DNA of 64,000 nucleotides, taken from positions 1-64,000 of the forward strand of contig JAPOXR010000016.1 in the NCBI GenBank assembly GCA_026706985.1. The letters run 5' to 3'. The translations under genes were made by a program, and so were the position numbers. Under the pieces are notes generated by a model. It was not told the origin of the DNA and did not search any database. It saw only the letters and a program-made list of their open reading frames with translations. Source of the stretch: Paracoccaceae bacterium (lineage in GTDB: Bacteria > Pseudomonadota > Alphaproteobacteria > Rhodobacterales > Rhodobacteraceae). The number at the start of each line of letters is the position of its first letter. Positions within the stretch are counted from its first letter, which is position 1. Positions 1 to 6,570 of the stretch are shown here, piece after piece.

Positions 1-41
1 ATCAGCATGGAAATGCCACATCCGGGGCGGCCACTCAACTT

Positions 42-353
42 TTAGGTCAAGCTCTTAGATGAAGAAATCCGGCCTGTTTGTTCATTGAGGAGAGTGCGGT
101 CGAGTGCAATGATCTGTGTTACGTTCGCAACCGAATCCTTGGGCAGACCCGTCATCACAGTGCTCAACCGCACGTTTCCCGGCGCGTCTTCCCACCGGAG
201 ATTACTTGTCAACGGCACACAGACCACTGTAGCCAGCCGGCTTCGGTTCAACGCATTGCTCTGAACAACAACGACCGGCCGCCTGAACCCCGGCCCTGAT
301 CCGGTCGGCGGCGGCATCGAGGTCCAGAAGACGTCGCCCTGTGAGATTACCAT
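42..353 (-). CDS. MazF/PemK-family toxin, short C-terminus
   Basis: Predicted endoribonuclease toxin of the MazF/PemK (CcdB-fold) family, which cleaves mRNA; 103 residues. The start MVISQGDVFW and the segments GPGFRRPVVVVQS, VVCVPLTSN and DSVANVTQIIALDR follow the family pattern (GDVxW, RPxVVxQ, SxxNxxQ). The frame stops soon after TGRISSSK, about ten residues before the usual final helix, so the protein may be slightly truncated. It lies downstream of a CopG-type antitoxin and overlaps it by 7 nt (ATGGTAA), so the two are translationally coupled. The family call is firm; whether the protein is active is not known. Confidence 0.87.
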   Translation of the reverse strand: MVISQGDVFWTSMPPPTGSGPGFRRPVVVVQSNALNRSRLATVVCVPLTSNLRWEDAPGNVRLSTVMTGLPKDSVANVTQIIALDRTLLNEQTGRISSSKSLT

Positions 354-583
354 TCGGTATTGGCGAGCACCCGCCGCCCGGCGGCGGCGAGAAAGGCATC
401 ATCGTTCCCGCCGACCTCCTCACACACCCGGTTCATTGCATCGGTGACCTCACCGTTATCCCGGCGCGCGAGATACTCGTCGAGCGCAGCCGTATATACT
501 TCGCTCCGGGACCGCCGTCCCTCCGAAGTCAGTCTCTCGGCGCGTTCGAAGATATCATCGGGGATGTATATTGCGATTCTCAT
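347..583 (-). CDS. CopG/ribbon-helix-helix antitoxin (MazE-like)
   Basis: 78-residue partner of the MazF-like toxin. The N-terminal strand MRIAIYIPDDIFERAERL and the helix-turn-helix SRSEVYTAALDEYLARR are typical of MetJ/Arc/CopG DNA-binding antitoxins; the acidic C-terminal half would bind the toxin. A much longer open frame continues upstream, but its translation there has no family character. I chose the ATG at 583 because the RHH domain starts exactly there and a promoter-like -10 box sits 7 nt before it. No Shine-Dalgarno sequence is visible. It probably represses its own operon. Confidence 0.86.
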   Translation of the reverse strand: MRIAIYIPDDIFERAERLTSEGRRSRSEVYTAALDEYLARRDNGEVTDAMNRVCEEVGGNDDAFLAAAGRRVLANTEW

Positions 584-619
584 ACTTATAGTAATACTTC
601 TTACCGAGAGGAAAATCAA
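584..619 (-). promoter_or_regulatory. Promoter of the CopG/MazF pair, predicted leaderless
   Basis: On the minus strand TTGATT (614-619) is followed after 17 bp by TATTAC (591-596). Only 7 nt separate the -10 box from the antitoxin ATG, so transcription would begin at or next to the start codon. AT-rich, partly palindromic sequence around the -10 box could be the RHH operator. Confidence 0.55.
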
Positions 620-897
620 AGGGCGGTGCTGATCACAGATGAGACGCGGCGCCCCTTGGGACTGTAGTGCTTCAATGTACGGGCTTGGCGATGGCATTAC
701 CCCGGACGCGCATCCTTTCCATAGGGATCGAACCGAATATCTCCGGCGTCCTGGCCGACGAATTGGTCCGTTCATCGGCATAATGAAGACATCCGATACA
801 TTGATATGCCTGCGGATTTGGCACCCATCGCACTTTGGAGTGAAGAGGAATTGTTTGCTTCGCTCGCGTTGAAGACAGGGTTGTAACTTCCAGCGGG
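620..897. other. Gene-free stretch, possible gene remnant
   Basis: I see no convincing gene between the CopG promoter and the end of the EamA gene. A short plus-strand frame around 775-885 reads like protein (RYIDMPADLAPIALW) but has no start, no ribosome binding site and stops at once. It may be a decayed fragment. Confidence 0.35.
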
Positions 898-1791
898 TCA
901 GCCTTTCTCTTGATGCAGAAGAATCAACAGCGCCACGATCGTCGCCGCCACACCGGCGAGTATGGCGGGGCTGGGAAAGCCGTGGCCGAGTCCCCATTCC
1001 CACAGGATGACCCAGGAAGGTGTAAGGTATGTATATGCCATGACTTTGGCGGCGGGCAGGCGAAGGGCTGCATAATTCACCGCCAGAAAAGTCAGGGTTG
1101 TCGAAATCAGCGTCAAATAGGCAAGCGTCACCCACACTATGGGTGGCAAATTCGCCCAATCTGTCTCTGTGATCGCATCCCAGCCGTAGAGATTGAGTAG
1201 GACCGCCCCGGAGAAGGCCATTCCGAAAACAAAAACAGCCGGCGATTCGCCGCGGTTGAACTTACGTACGATCGGTGTGTACAGCGCGTGTGCGATACAG
1301 CCGACAAAGAACACGGCTTCGCCCCGGCTGACCCGAAATGCCAGCAAGGCCTCCAGGTCGGCGCGGAATATCACCCACAGCGCACCGGCTGCGCCCACGG
1401 CCAGCGCCATGGCCATCCGCGGTGTCGTGACCTGACGCAGCAGGATCCATCCGAAAATACCCGACATAACCGGTGTCAGTGTGAAAACCGCGCTGGTTGA
1501 AACCGCGGTGGCGGTTTTCAGCCCCTCGAACATCAGGACGAAATACACCGCCATCAACGCTCCCGGGATGATGTATCTCCAAGGTGCGGCCGCATCCTGT
1601 TTTCTGAATCCCGGGCCGACCGCAGCAATCACCGCCATCAGTGGAGCTGTCGCCGCAAAGCGTGCGGCGGTTATCACCACCGGATCGATTTCGTTCGCCG
1701 CCAGACCGCCGAGGCTGAAGGAGCCGGCAACGCCGAGCGAAAAGGCAAGCATTGCCGCATGGCCGCGTGCGGGTTGGCTGAGGGAAAGCAT
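898..1791 (-). CDS. EamA/DMT-superfamily transporter
   Basis: Integral membrane carrier of 297 residues made of two EamA repeats, about ten membrane segments (hydrophobic runs such as AMLAFSLGVAGSFSLGGLAA at the start and ILAGVAATIVALLILL at the end). Members export amino acids, nucleosides or other metabolites; the substrate cannot be told from sequence. Length and repeat layout are normal. The ATG at 1791 begins MLSLSQPARGH. The mRNA leader upstream holds a long inverted repeat and a 14-codon ORF, so expression may be controlled by RNA structure or by translation of that ORF. The gene stands alone. Confidence 0.88.
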   Translation of the reverse strand: MLSLSQPARGHAAMLAFSLGVAGSFSLGGLAANEIDPVVITAARFAATAPLMAVIAAVGPGFRKQDAAAPWRYIIPGALMAVYFVLMFEGLKTATAVSTSAVFTLTPVMSGIFGWILLRQVTTPRMAMALAVGAAGALWVIFRADLEALLAFRVSRGEAVFFVGCIAHALYTPIVRKFNRGESPAVFVFGMAFSGAVLLNLYGWDAITETDWANLPPIVWVTLAYLTLISTTLTFLAVNYAALRLPAAKVMAYTYLTPSWVILWEWGLGHGFPSPAILAGVAATIVALLILLHQEKG

Positions 1792-1801
1792 CCGACAGGC
1801 T

Positions 1802-1846
1802 TTAGCCGCTTCCCTCGCCGTCGGGAAGCTGTTTCAAAATACCCAT
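1802..1846 (-). CDS. Possible leader peptide MGILKQLPDGEGSG
   Basis: A 14-codon ORF (MGILKQLPDGEGSG, TAA stop) ends 10 nt before the EamA start codon. An AGG-containing stretch just upstream of its ATG could serve as a weak ribosome binding site. Its codons run through the 3' arm of the leader inverted repeat, so a ribosome translating it would open that stem. This is the layout of translational attenuators, but coding is not proven. Confidence 0.35.
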   Translation of the reverse strand: MGILKQLPDGEGSG

Positions 1847-1942
1847 CTCACACCTAACGCTGCGCGGCAGCGGGCCCTGTGGGGGCCGCCCGCAACCGGT
1901 CACCCGGCACAGCTTCCCGAAAGCCGGACACGATAACCGGCG
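1822..1942 (-). promoter_or_regulatory. Structured 5' leader of the EamA transporter gene
   Basis: Read on the minus strand, an 11-nt arm at 1909-1919 (CGGGAAGCTGT) is perfectly complementary to 1822-1832. The 76 nt between them contain smaller stems: CGCTGC/GCAGCG at 1858-1872 and GGCCC/GGGCC at 1873-1887. A further GCCGG/CCGGC hairpin lies just outside, at 1924-1942. The structure sits about 30-150 nt before the transporter start. It does not match any riboswitch consensus that I can recall. Confidence 0.45.
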
Positions 1943-2323
1943 GTCGCTGCGGAACAATAACCGCCTTCCGCCGCCTGTTCGCCGGCCAGTGGGGCTGGGT
2001 GGACAATCAAGAAGGCTGTCCGGCCTGGAGAAGATGGGTAGGTCGTGAGTAAACAGCCAATACAGGGCGACCCGCAATGTCCTGCAAAACTGTCTTAAAT
2101 TTGGCGGGGATTAGGTAGTTTATGGCGGCAAGACCCGCATCGCTGGATTGGGAATCGTCTCGCAGGGCACCGCTTGCGGCAGGCCGGGACGAGCGTCCTG
2201 GAAATGGTCATGGAGTTTGCGTCTCGGGGGATTTATGCCCTTGGCGAAACACTTGCCGACCATTCAGGAAGGAATGGCGATGAAAACCAGGGTTGAAATG
2301 CAGATGAACGGGATCCTCGGGAT
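1943..2323. other. Gene-free stretch upstream of the small ORF
   Basis: No convincing gene. In the same frame as the next small gene, 2099-2296 is open on the plus strand and reads LEMVMEFASRGIYALGETLAD before a TGA stop at 2294-2296. This could be the 5' part of a longer gene now broken by a stop, or chance. Confidence 0.3.
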
Positions 2324-2533
2324 GTGCGCCGCCACGACATTGCACTGCACGCTGCAGTCAGTTTGGCTGCGCGTGGAACAGGCATCATCCAGACCAACAG
2401 CGACGCTGACTGCCTTGAGGAATTCGTGTCTCCGCACAATCCCTGGATTGCGGGCCGAATTTTCGGGATCCAAGACGACCTTGCCACCATGCTGGCCGCG
2501 AGTCCGGCCGTAGAGCCTGATCGGGACTCGTGA
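2324..2533 (+). CDS. Small protein of unknown function, coupled to the metallophosphoesterase
   Basis: 69 residues from a GTG start (VRRHDIALHAAVSLAARGTG...). I do not recognise the family. Its TGA stop overlaps the GTG start of the phosphoesterase gene (GTGA, 2530-2533), the main reason to think it is real. The protein is soluble and acidic, with helix-forming stretches (DIALHAAVSLAARG and FGIQDDLATMLAASPAV). The frame stays open a little upstream, to a TGA at 2294-2296, so the true start could be 2297-2324. It may be a small partner or antitoxin-like protein. Confidence 0.45.
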   Translation: MRRHDIALHAAVSLAARGTGIIQTNSDADCLEEFVSPHNPWIAGRIFGIQDDLATMLAASPAVEPDRDS

Positions 2534-3183
2534 TCAAGTTTGCCGACATCAGGAGGCTTGTGCTCGTGGGCGACATCCATGGGAAGTTTTCGCCTTTCCA
2601 GACCTTCGCCCGGCGTGTGCTGGGCAGGGGCGTAGCTGTCGTACAGATCGGCGATTTCGGACACGGATTTTTTGACCCTGGCACGGCGGCTGATACGCAG
2701 GATTTCTTCCGGGAAAATATGGGCACCTGCGGTTTTATCCGTGGCAACCACGACGACCCGGAAATCTGCCGCATGATGCCGGGTTGGATCCCGGACGGGC
2801 ACCATGATCCGGCCTGGGACATCATGTTCGTGGGTGGCGCGTATTCGGTCGACCGACACCTGCGCACCGAAGGGCTGGATTGGTGGGCGGACGAGGAATG
2901 CTCAATCACGGAACTGAACGGAATCGTAGACCGCTACGCCGCAGTAAAGCCCCGGATCATGGTGACGCATGATGCTCCGTCAGCGGCAATCGAAGCGGTG
3001 TTTCCGAACGTTAGGCTGTTCCGCCCGCTGTCGCGGACAGTCCAAACGTTTAACTCGATGTTCGAAGTGCACTGCCCGGACACCTGGTTCTTCGGGCACT
3101 GGCACCATTCGGCGTCGGCCGTCGTGAATGGCACCCGGTTCCAGTGCCTGGGCGAGCTCGAGAATTGTATCCTGTCCAGGTAA
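2530..3183 (+). CDS. Calcineurin-like metallophosphoesterase
   Basis: 217-residue soluble metal-dependent phosphoesterase. All the family's metal-binding blocks are present: GDIHG (residues 14-18), GDFGHG (41-46), GNHDD (72-76), then VTHDAPS and FGHWHHS near the C-terminus. Such enzymes hydrolyse phosphomonoesters, diesters or nucleotides; the substrate is not predictable. The GTG start is chosen because the first beta strand (RRLVLVGDIHG) needs this N-terminus and because it overlaps the preceding stop (GTGA). No signal peptide, so cytoplasmic. The neighbourhood is accessory DNA rich in toxin-like genes. Confidence 0.88.
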   Translation: MIKFADIRRLVLVGDIHGKFSPFQTFARRVLGRGVAVVQIGDFGHGFFDPGTAADTQDFFRENMGTCGFIRGNHDDPEICRMMPGWIPDGHHDPAWDIMFVGGAYSVDRHLRTEGLDWWADEECSITELNGIVDRYAAVKPRIMVTHDAPSAAIEAVFPNVRLFRPLSRTVQTFNSMFEVHCPDTWFFGHWHHSASAVVNGTRFQCLGELENCILSR

Positions 3184-3622
3184 GGGTTCAGGGCATGGCT
3201 CGATCAAGGTAGCGGCCAGCGTCAACCAGGCTGACAAAGGCAAGAACAACCCCGACAATCGCGTCAAAAGACTGGCCTCACCGCGGTAGATTTGAATCCC
3301 AGTTACGACCTGCCTTAACGTGCAAGCCCCTCCGCGGTTTCCGCCGCCTCATGTTCAAAAGCCGCGCGGTAACTATAGTTACGGGATACGGGCATGGTTG
3401 AATCAGTGACATGCCGGACGTGGTGCCTTATTTTTTGCCGCACACATATGAACGGCCGTTGAAGTCCGCGCTTCCTGAGAGCATTGCTGTGCAGAAGATA
3501 CGCGTGTAACTGCATCAAAATTTACTTGTTTATATACAGCATATTTGACTTGACAAAGTGTGGCAGAATAAACTTGTATTGATACGTCAGGTCAAGCTTG
3601 TTGAACCGCAGGATAGTCCGGT
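3184..3622 (+). promoter_or_regulatory. Gene-free stretch with a candidate promoter for the Fic gene
   Basis: No gene is supported in these 439 bases. The last 100 bases turn AT-rich. TTGACA at 3550-3555 followed by TTGTAT near 3574-3579 (18 bp spacing) is a plausible sigma-70 promoter about 40 nt before the Fic start. The -35 box is perfect and the -10 box is weak. Confidence 0.4.
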
Positions 3623-5149
3623 ATGGCCACACTCAATGAGAAACTCGCCGTGTCGCTGGCGCGGCTCCGGACGCTCCAAACCCGTGGCCGGCGGGTTTTC
3701 CGCTCCGGCGAGTTGACGCGCGTTCACCGCGAGCGCCTCGTCAGGAACGGTTTTCTTCGAGAAGCGATGAAGGGATGGCTGGTCTCCTGCAGCCCGGATG
3801 CGGATCCCGGCGACACGACACCTTGGTTCGCTTCTTTCTGGGAGTTTTGTGCCGCCTATTGCAACACCCGGTTCGGCCCGGATTGGCACCTGTCCGCCGA
3901 ACAGTCCTTACTGCTCCACGCGGAACACACCGTCATCCCCCGGCAGGTCATTGTCCATACGCCCAAGGGCACCAACAACAGCGTCAAACTGCTGTTTGGC
4001 ACGTCAATCTACGACCTCAGGCAACAGAGCTTGCCGCCGGATACCGACCTGACGGTGGTGGGCGGGTTACGGCTGCTCGTGCCCGAGGCGGCACTGGTGC
4101 GCGTTCCGCAGGAGTGCTTTGTCCGGCACCCGGCAGAGGCGCAGGTTGCGCTCTCGGGGGTCCGCGATGCGGCTGATGTGCTCGCACGGCTGCTTGATGG
4201 CGGCCATTCTGTGATCGCCGGGCGGCTGGCCGGTGCCTTTCGCCGTATCGGCAGGGGTGGTATGGCCGACGAGATTCTGGGCGTCATGAAACGCGCCGGC
4301 CACGATGTCCGCGAATCCGACCCGTTCGAGCCGGAGCGGGCCTTTGCCCCTTCTGCCCGGCCACAGGCACCAATTGTCGATCGTCTGCAATGGCTGTGGA
4401 AGACGATGCGGGAGCCCGTGCTCGCAGTGTTTCCCGACGCCCCCGGCCTGCCCGAGAACCCCGGAGCCTACTTGTCTGTTGTAGACGACATCTATCGGAA
4501 CGATGCCTATCACTCGCTGTCAATTGAGGGCTACCAAGTAACACCGGAGATGATCGACCGCGTGCGCACTGGCAATTGGGATCCGGACAATCATGCAGGC
4601 GACCGGCAAAACCGCGATGCGCTTGCCGCACGCGGTTACTGGCAGGCGTTCCGGCTTGTGCGTATGGCGGTAAGCGGGATTATCGAAGGAGGCGCAGCCG
4701 GTGCCATGGTCCGCAAGGCCCACCGTGACTGGTATCGTGAGATGTTTCAACCTTGCGTTGCAGCCGGCCTGGTCACGGCATCTGCTTTGGCAGGTTACCG
4801 CAACCACGCTGTGTATCTGCGGGGGTCGCGGCACGTGCCGCCACGCTGGGAGGCGGTGCGGGATGCCATGCCGGCCTTGTTCGACTTGCTGGAAGCAGAA
4901 ACCGAGCCTTCCGTTCGTGCCGTGCTCGGGCACTGGCTGTTCGGCTATGTCCATCCATATCCTGATGGCAACGGACGCATGGCGCGCTTTGTCATGAACT
5001 CGATGCTGGCATCCGGCGGCTATCCTTGGACCATTATCCGGTTACAGGATCGCAATCTCTACTTGGCGGCACTTGAAAGCGCCAGCATCGACCAGGATAT
5101 CGGGCCGTTCGCGCAGTACGTGGCGGACCAGGTCGCATGGGCTGCGTGA
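3623..5149 (+). CDS. Fic-family protein with an AbiEi-like N-terminal region
   Basis: 508 residues. The C-terminal half is a Fic domain with active-site motif HPYPDGNGRMAR (H444-R455). Fic proteins transfer AMP, or another part of a nucleotide, to target hydroxyls. Upstream lies SLSIEG (about residues 297-302), matching the inhibitory-helix pattern [S/T]xxxE[G/N], so the enzyme carries its own inhibitory helix and is probably regulated in cis. Residues 1-235 resemble the winged-helix AbiEi antitoxin family (FRSGELTRVHRERLVRNGFL, then VIVHTPKG and a 'GG-LRLLVPEAAL-VR' core). The pairing suggests self-regulation or nucleic-acid sensing. The ATG at 3623 lacks a strong ribosome binding site. The Fic call is very firm; the AbiEi-like call is moderate. 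Confidence 0.88.
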   Translation: MATLNEKLAVSLARLRTLQTRGRRVFRSGELTRVHRERLVRNGFLREAMKGWLVSCSPDADPGDTTPWFASFWEFCAAYCNTRFGPDWHLSAEQSLLLHAEHTVIPRQVIVHTPKGTNNSVKLLFGTSIYDLRQQSLPPDTDLTVVGGLRLLVPEAALVRVPQECFVRHPAEAQVALSGVRDAADVLARLLDGGHSVIAGRLAGAFRRIGRGGMADEILGVMKRAGHDVRESDPFEPERAFAPSARPQAPIVDRLQWLWKTMREPVLAVFPDAPGLPENPGAYLSVVDDIYRNDAYHSLSIEGYQVTPEMIDRVRTGNWDPDNHAGDRQNRDALAARGYWQAFRLVRMAVSGIIEGGAAGAMVRKAHRDWYREMFQPCVAAGLVTASALAGYRNHAVYLRGSRHVPPRWEAVRDAMPALFDLLEAETEPSVRAVLGHWLFGYVHPYPDGNGRMARFVMNSMLASGGYPWTIIRLQDRNLYLAALESASIDQDIGPFAQYVADQVAWAA

Positions 5150-5543
5150 GAGCAGTGCGACCATCGAAACGCAAATCCTTCGGAATTGGCAGCTGGCCTC
5201 GCCAGGGCTGGAATGGTGCCCCCCGGGGCCGCGGAAAGCGGGATCTGTTGGATACGCTTGACCCCGTTCGCAAGCGCAGACGCCGGTTCAACGGCTGTCC
5301 CTGATCACATACATATGAGATTCTGAGCTGGCGGTCATCCGTGCGGGGAAAACGGAGAGAGGGCACAGCCCGAACGGAGGTTTCCCACCGGAATGGATTA
5401 AAATTCCTCCCGGTTCCCTTCTGATTCTCAGAAACATACAAGGTACACGGGCTTGTCGATTGACGATCTTCAAAGTAGTCTCGCTTATGCTGAGGTCGCC
5501 ATTTGATCAGCGGCCGGCAACAAAGTGAGAAAGGGAGAAAATC
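5150..5543. other. Gene-free stretch before the TRAP operon
   Basis: 394 bases without a credible gene. TTGACG near 5459 and TATGCT further down are too far apart (about 20 bp) for a confident promoter call, but the promoter of the TRAP operon must lie here. A strong ribosome binding site (GAGAAAGGGAGAAAA) precedes the next ATG. Confidence 0.4.
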
Positions 5544-6509
5544 ATGAAAGTCCGAACATTTCTTGCAGCTGCATCGGCCGCGGTGCTGGTGACGCAGGCT
5601 TTGCCCGCTGCCGCCCAACAGCAATTTATTTCAATCGGCACCGGCGGTGTGACAGGCGTCTACTATCCGACCGGCGGTGCCATCTGCCGACTGGTCAATA
5701 AGGACCGTAAGGAGCATGGCATCCGCTGTTCGGTGGAGTCAACCGGTGGTTCGATTTACAACATCAACACCATCAAGGGCGGCGAGCTTGAATTCGGCGT
5801 CGCCCAATCCGACTGGCAGTATCATGCCTTCAACGGAACTTCGAAATTCGCCGATAACCAGTTCGAAGGATTGCGTGCGGTGTTTTCGGTGCATCCCGAA
5901 CCGGTCACCATTCTTGCCAGAAGGGACAGCGGCATCGACAACATCACCGATGTGGTCGGCAAACGGTTCAATATCGGCAATGACGGATCGGGCACGCTCG
6001 GAACCTGGGAAGTCATCGAGGCAGCGATGGGCTGGAGCCGCGATGATCTGGCTTTGGCGGCGAAGATGAAATCGGCCGAGACCGGCGGTGCATTGTGCGA
6101 CAACAAGATCGACGGGTATTTCTGGCTCGTGGGTCATCCTTCCGCACTGACGCATGAGACCATCGCCTCCTGCGATGCCAAAATCGTTTCTGCGATAGCG
6201 CCGGAGATTGATGCGCTGGTCGCCGAGCGTCCCTACTATCGTAAAGCCGTCATCCCCGGCGGTATGTACCCTGGTAATGACGAGGATGTGCAGACCTTCG
6301 GCGTCGGCGCCACCTTCGTGACGTCAGCCGATGTTCCCGATGAGGTGGTCTATATCGTGGCCAAGGCGGTGCTCGCCAATCTCGATGATTTCCGTCGTCT
6401 GCATCCGGCTTTCGCCAATCTGAAAGCAGAGGAAATGGTCAAGGACTCCTTGTCGGCACCTCTGCATCCGGGCGCAATCAAGGCCTTTGAAGAACTCGGC
6501 CTTATGTAA
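5544..6509 (+). CDS. TAXI-family TRAP transporter solute-binding protein
   Basis: Periplasmic receptor of a TRAP transporter, TAXI type, 321 residues, normal length. A signal peptide (MKVRTFLAAASAAVLVTQALPAAAQ) is followed by the TAXI hallmark ISIGTGGVTGVYYPTGGAICR; GEVEFGVAQSD-like and DGSGTLGTW blocks follow. It binds a carboxylate-containing solute and delivers it to the fused permease encoded next. The 61-bp gap to the permease contains a strong hairpin. The downstream enzymes point to an amino or keto acid as cargo. Confidence 0.95.
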   Translation: MKVRTFLAAASAAVLVTQALPAAAQQQFISIGTGGVTGVYYPTGGAICRLVNKDRKEHGIRCSVESTGGSIYNINTIKGGELEFGVAQSDWQYHAFNGTSKFADNQFEGLRAVFSVHPEPVTILARRDSGIDNITDVVGKRFNIGNDGSGTLGTWEVIEAAMGWSRDDLALAAKMKSAETGGALCDNKIDGYFWLVGHPSALTHETIASCDAKIVSAIAPEIDALVAERPYYRKAVIPGGMYPGNDEDVQTFGVGATFVTSADVPDEVVYIVAKAVLANLDDFRRLHPAFANLKAEEMVKDSLSAPLHPGAIKAFEELGLM

Positions 6510-6523
6510 TCCGGAATATTGAG

Positions 6524-6547
6524 GGAGCGGGGCCCGTGCCCCGCTCC
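6524..6547 (+). terminator. Intra-operon stem-loop after the TAXI receptor gene
   Basis: A perfect 10-bp stem, GGAGCGGGGC (6524-6533) and GCCCCGCTCC (6538-6547), closes a 4-nt loop. It lies between receptor stop and permease start. No long T-run follows directly (AATTAAAGGGATTTTG), so it is more likely a partial terminator or an mRNA-stabilising end that raises receptor over permease levels. Confidence 0.6.
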
Positions 6548-6570
6548 AATTAAAGGGATTTTGTTGACAG

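Noticed and set aside
584..1159. Long minus-strand open frame continuing upstream of the CopG antitoxin
   Set aside because: Only the last 78 codons show a protein family; the rest overlaps the EamA gene and has no motif or start signal.
3285..3320. tRNA T-arm-like sequence (GATTTGAATCCC)
   Set aside because: No acceptor, D or anticodon stem can be built around it.
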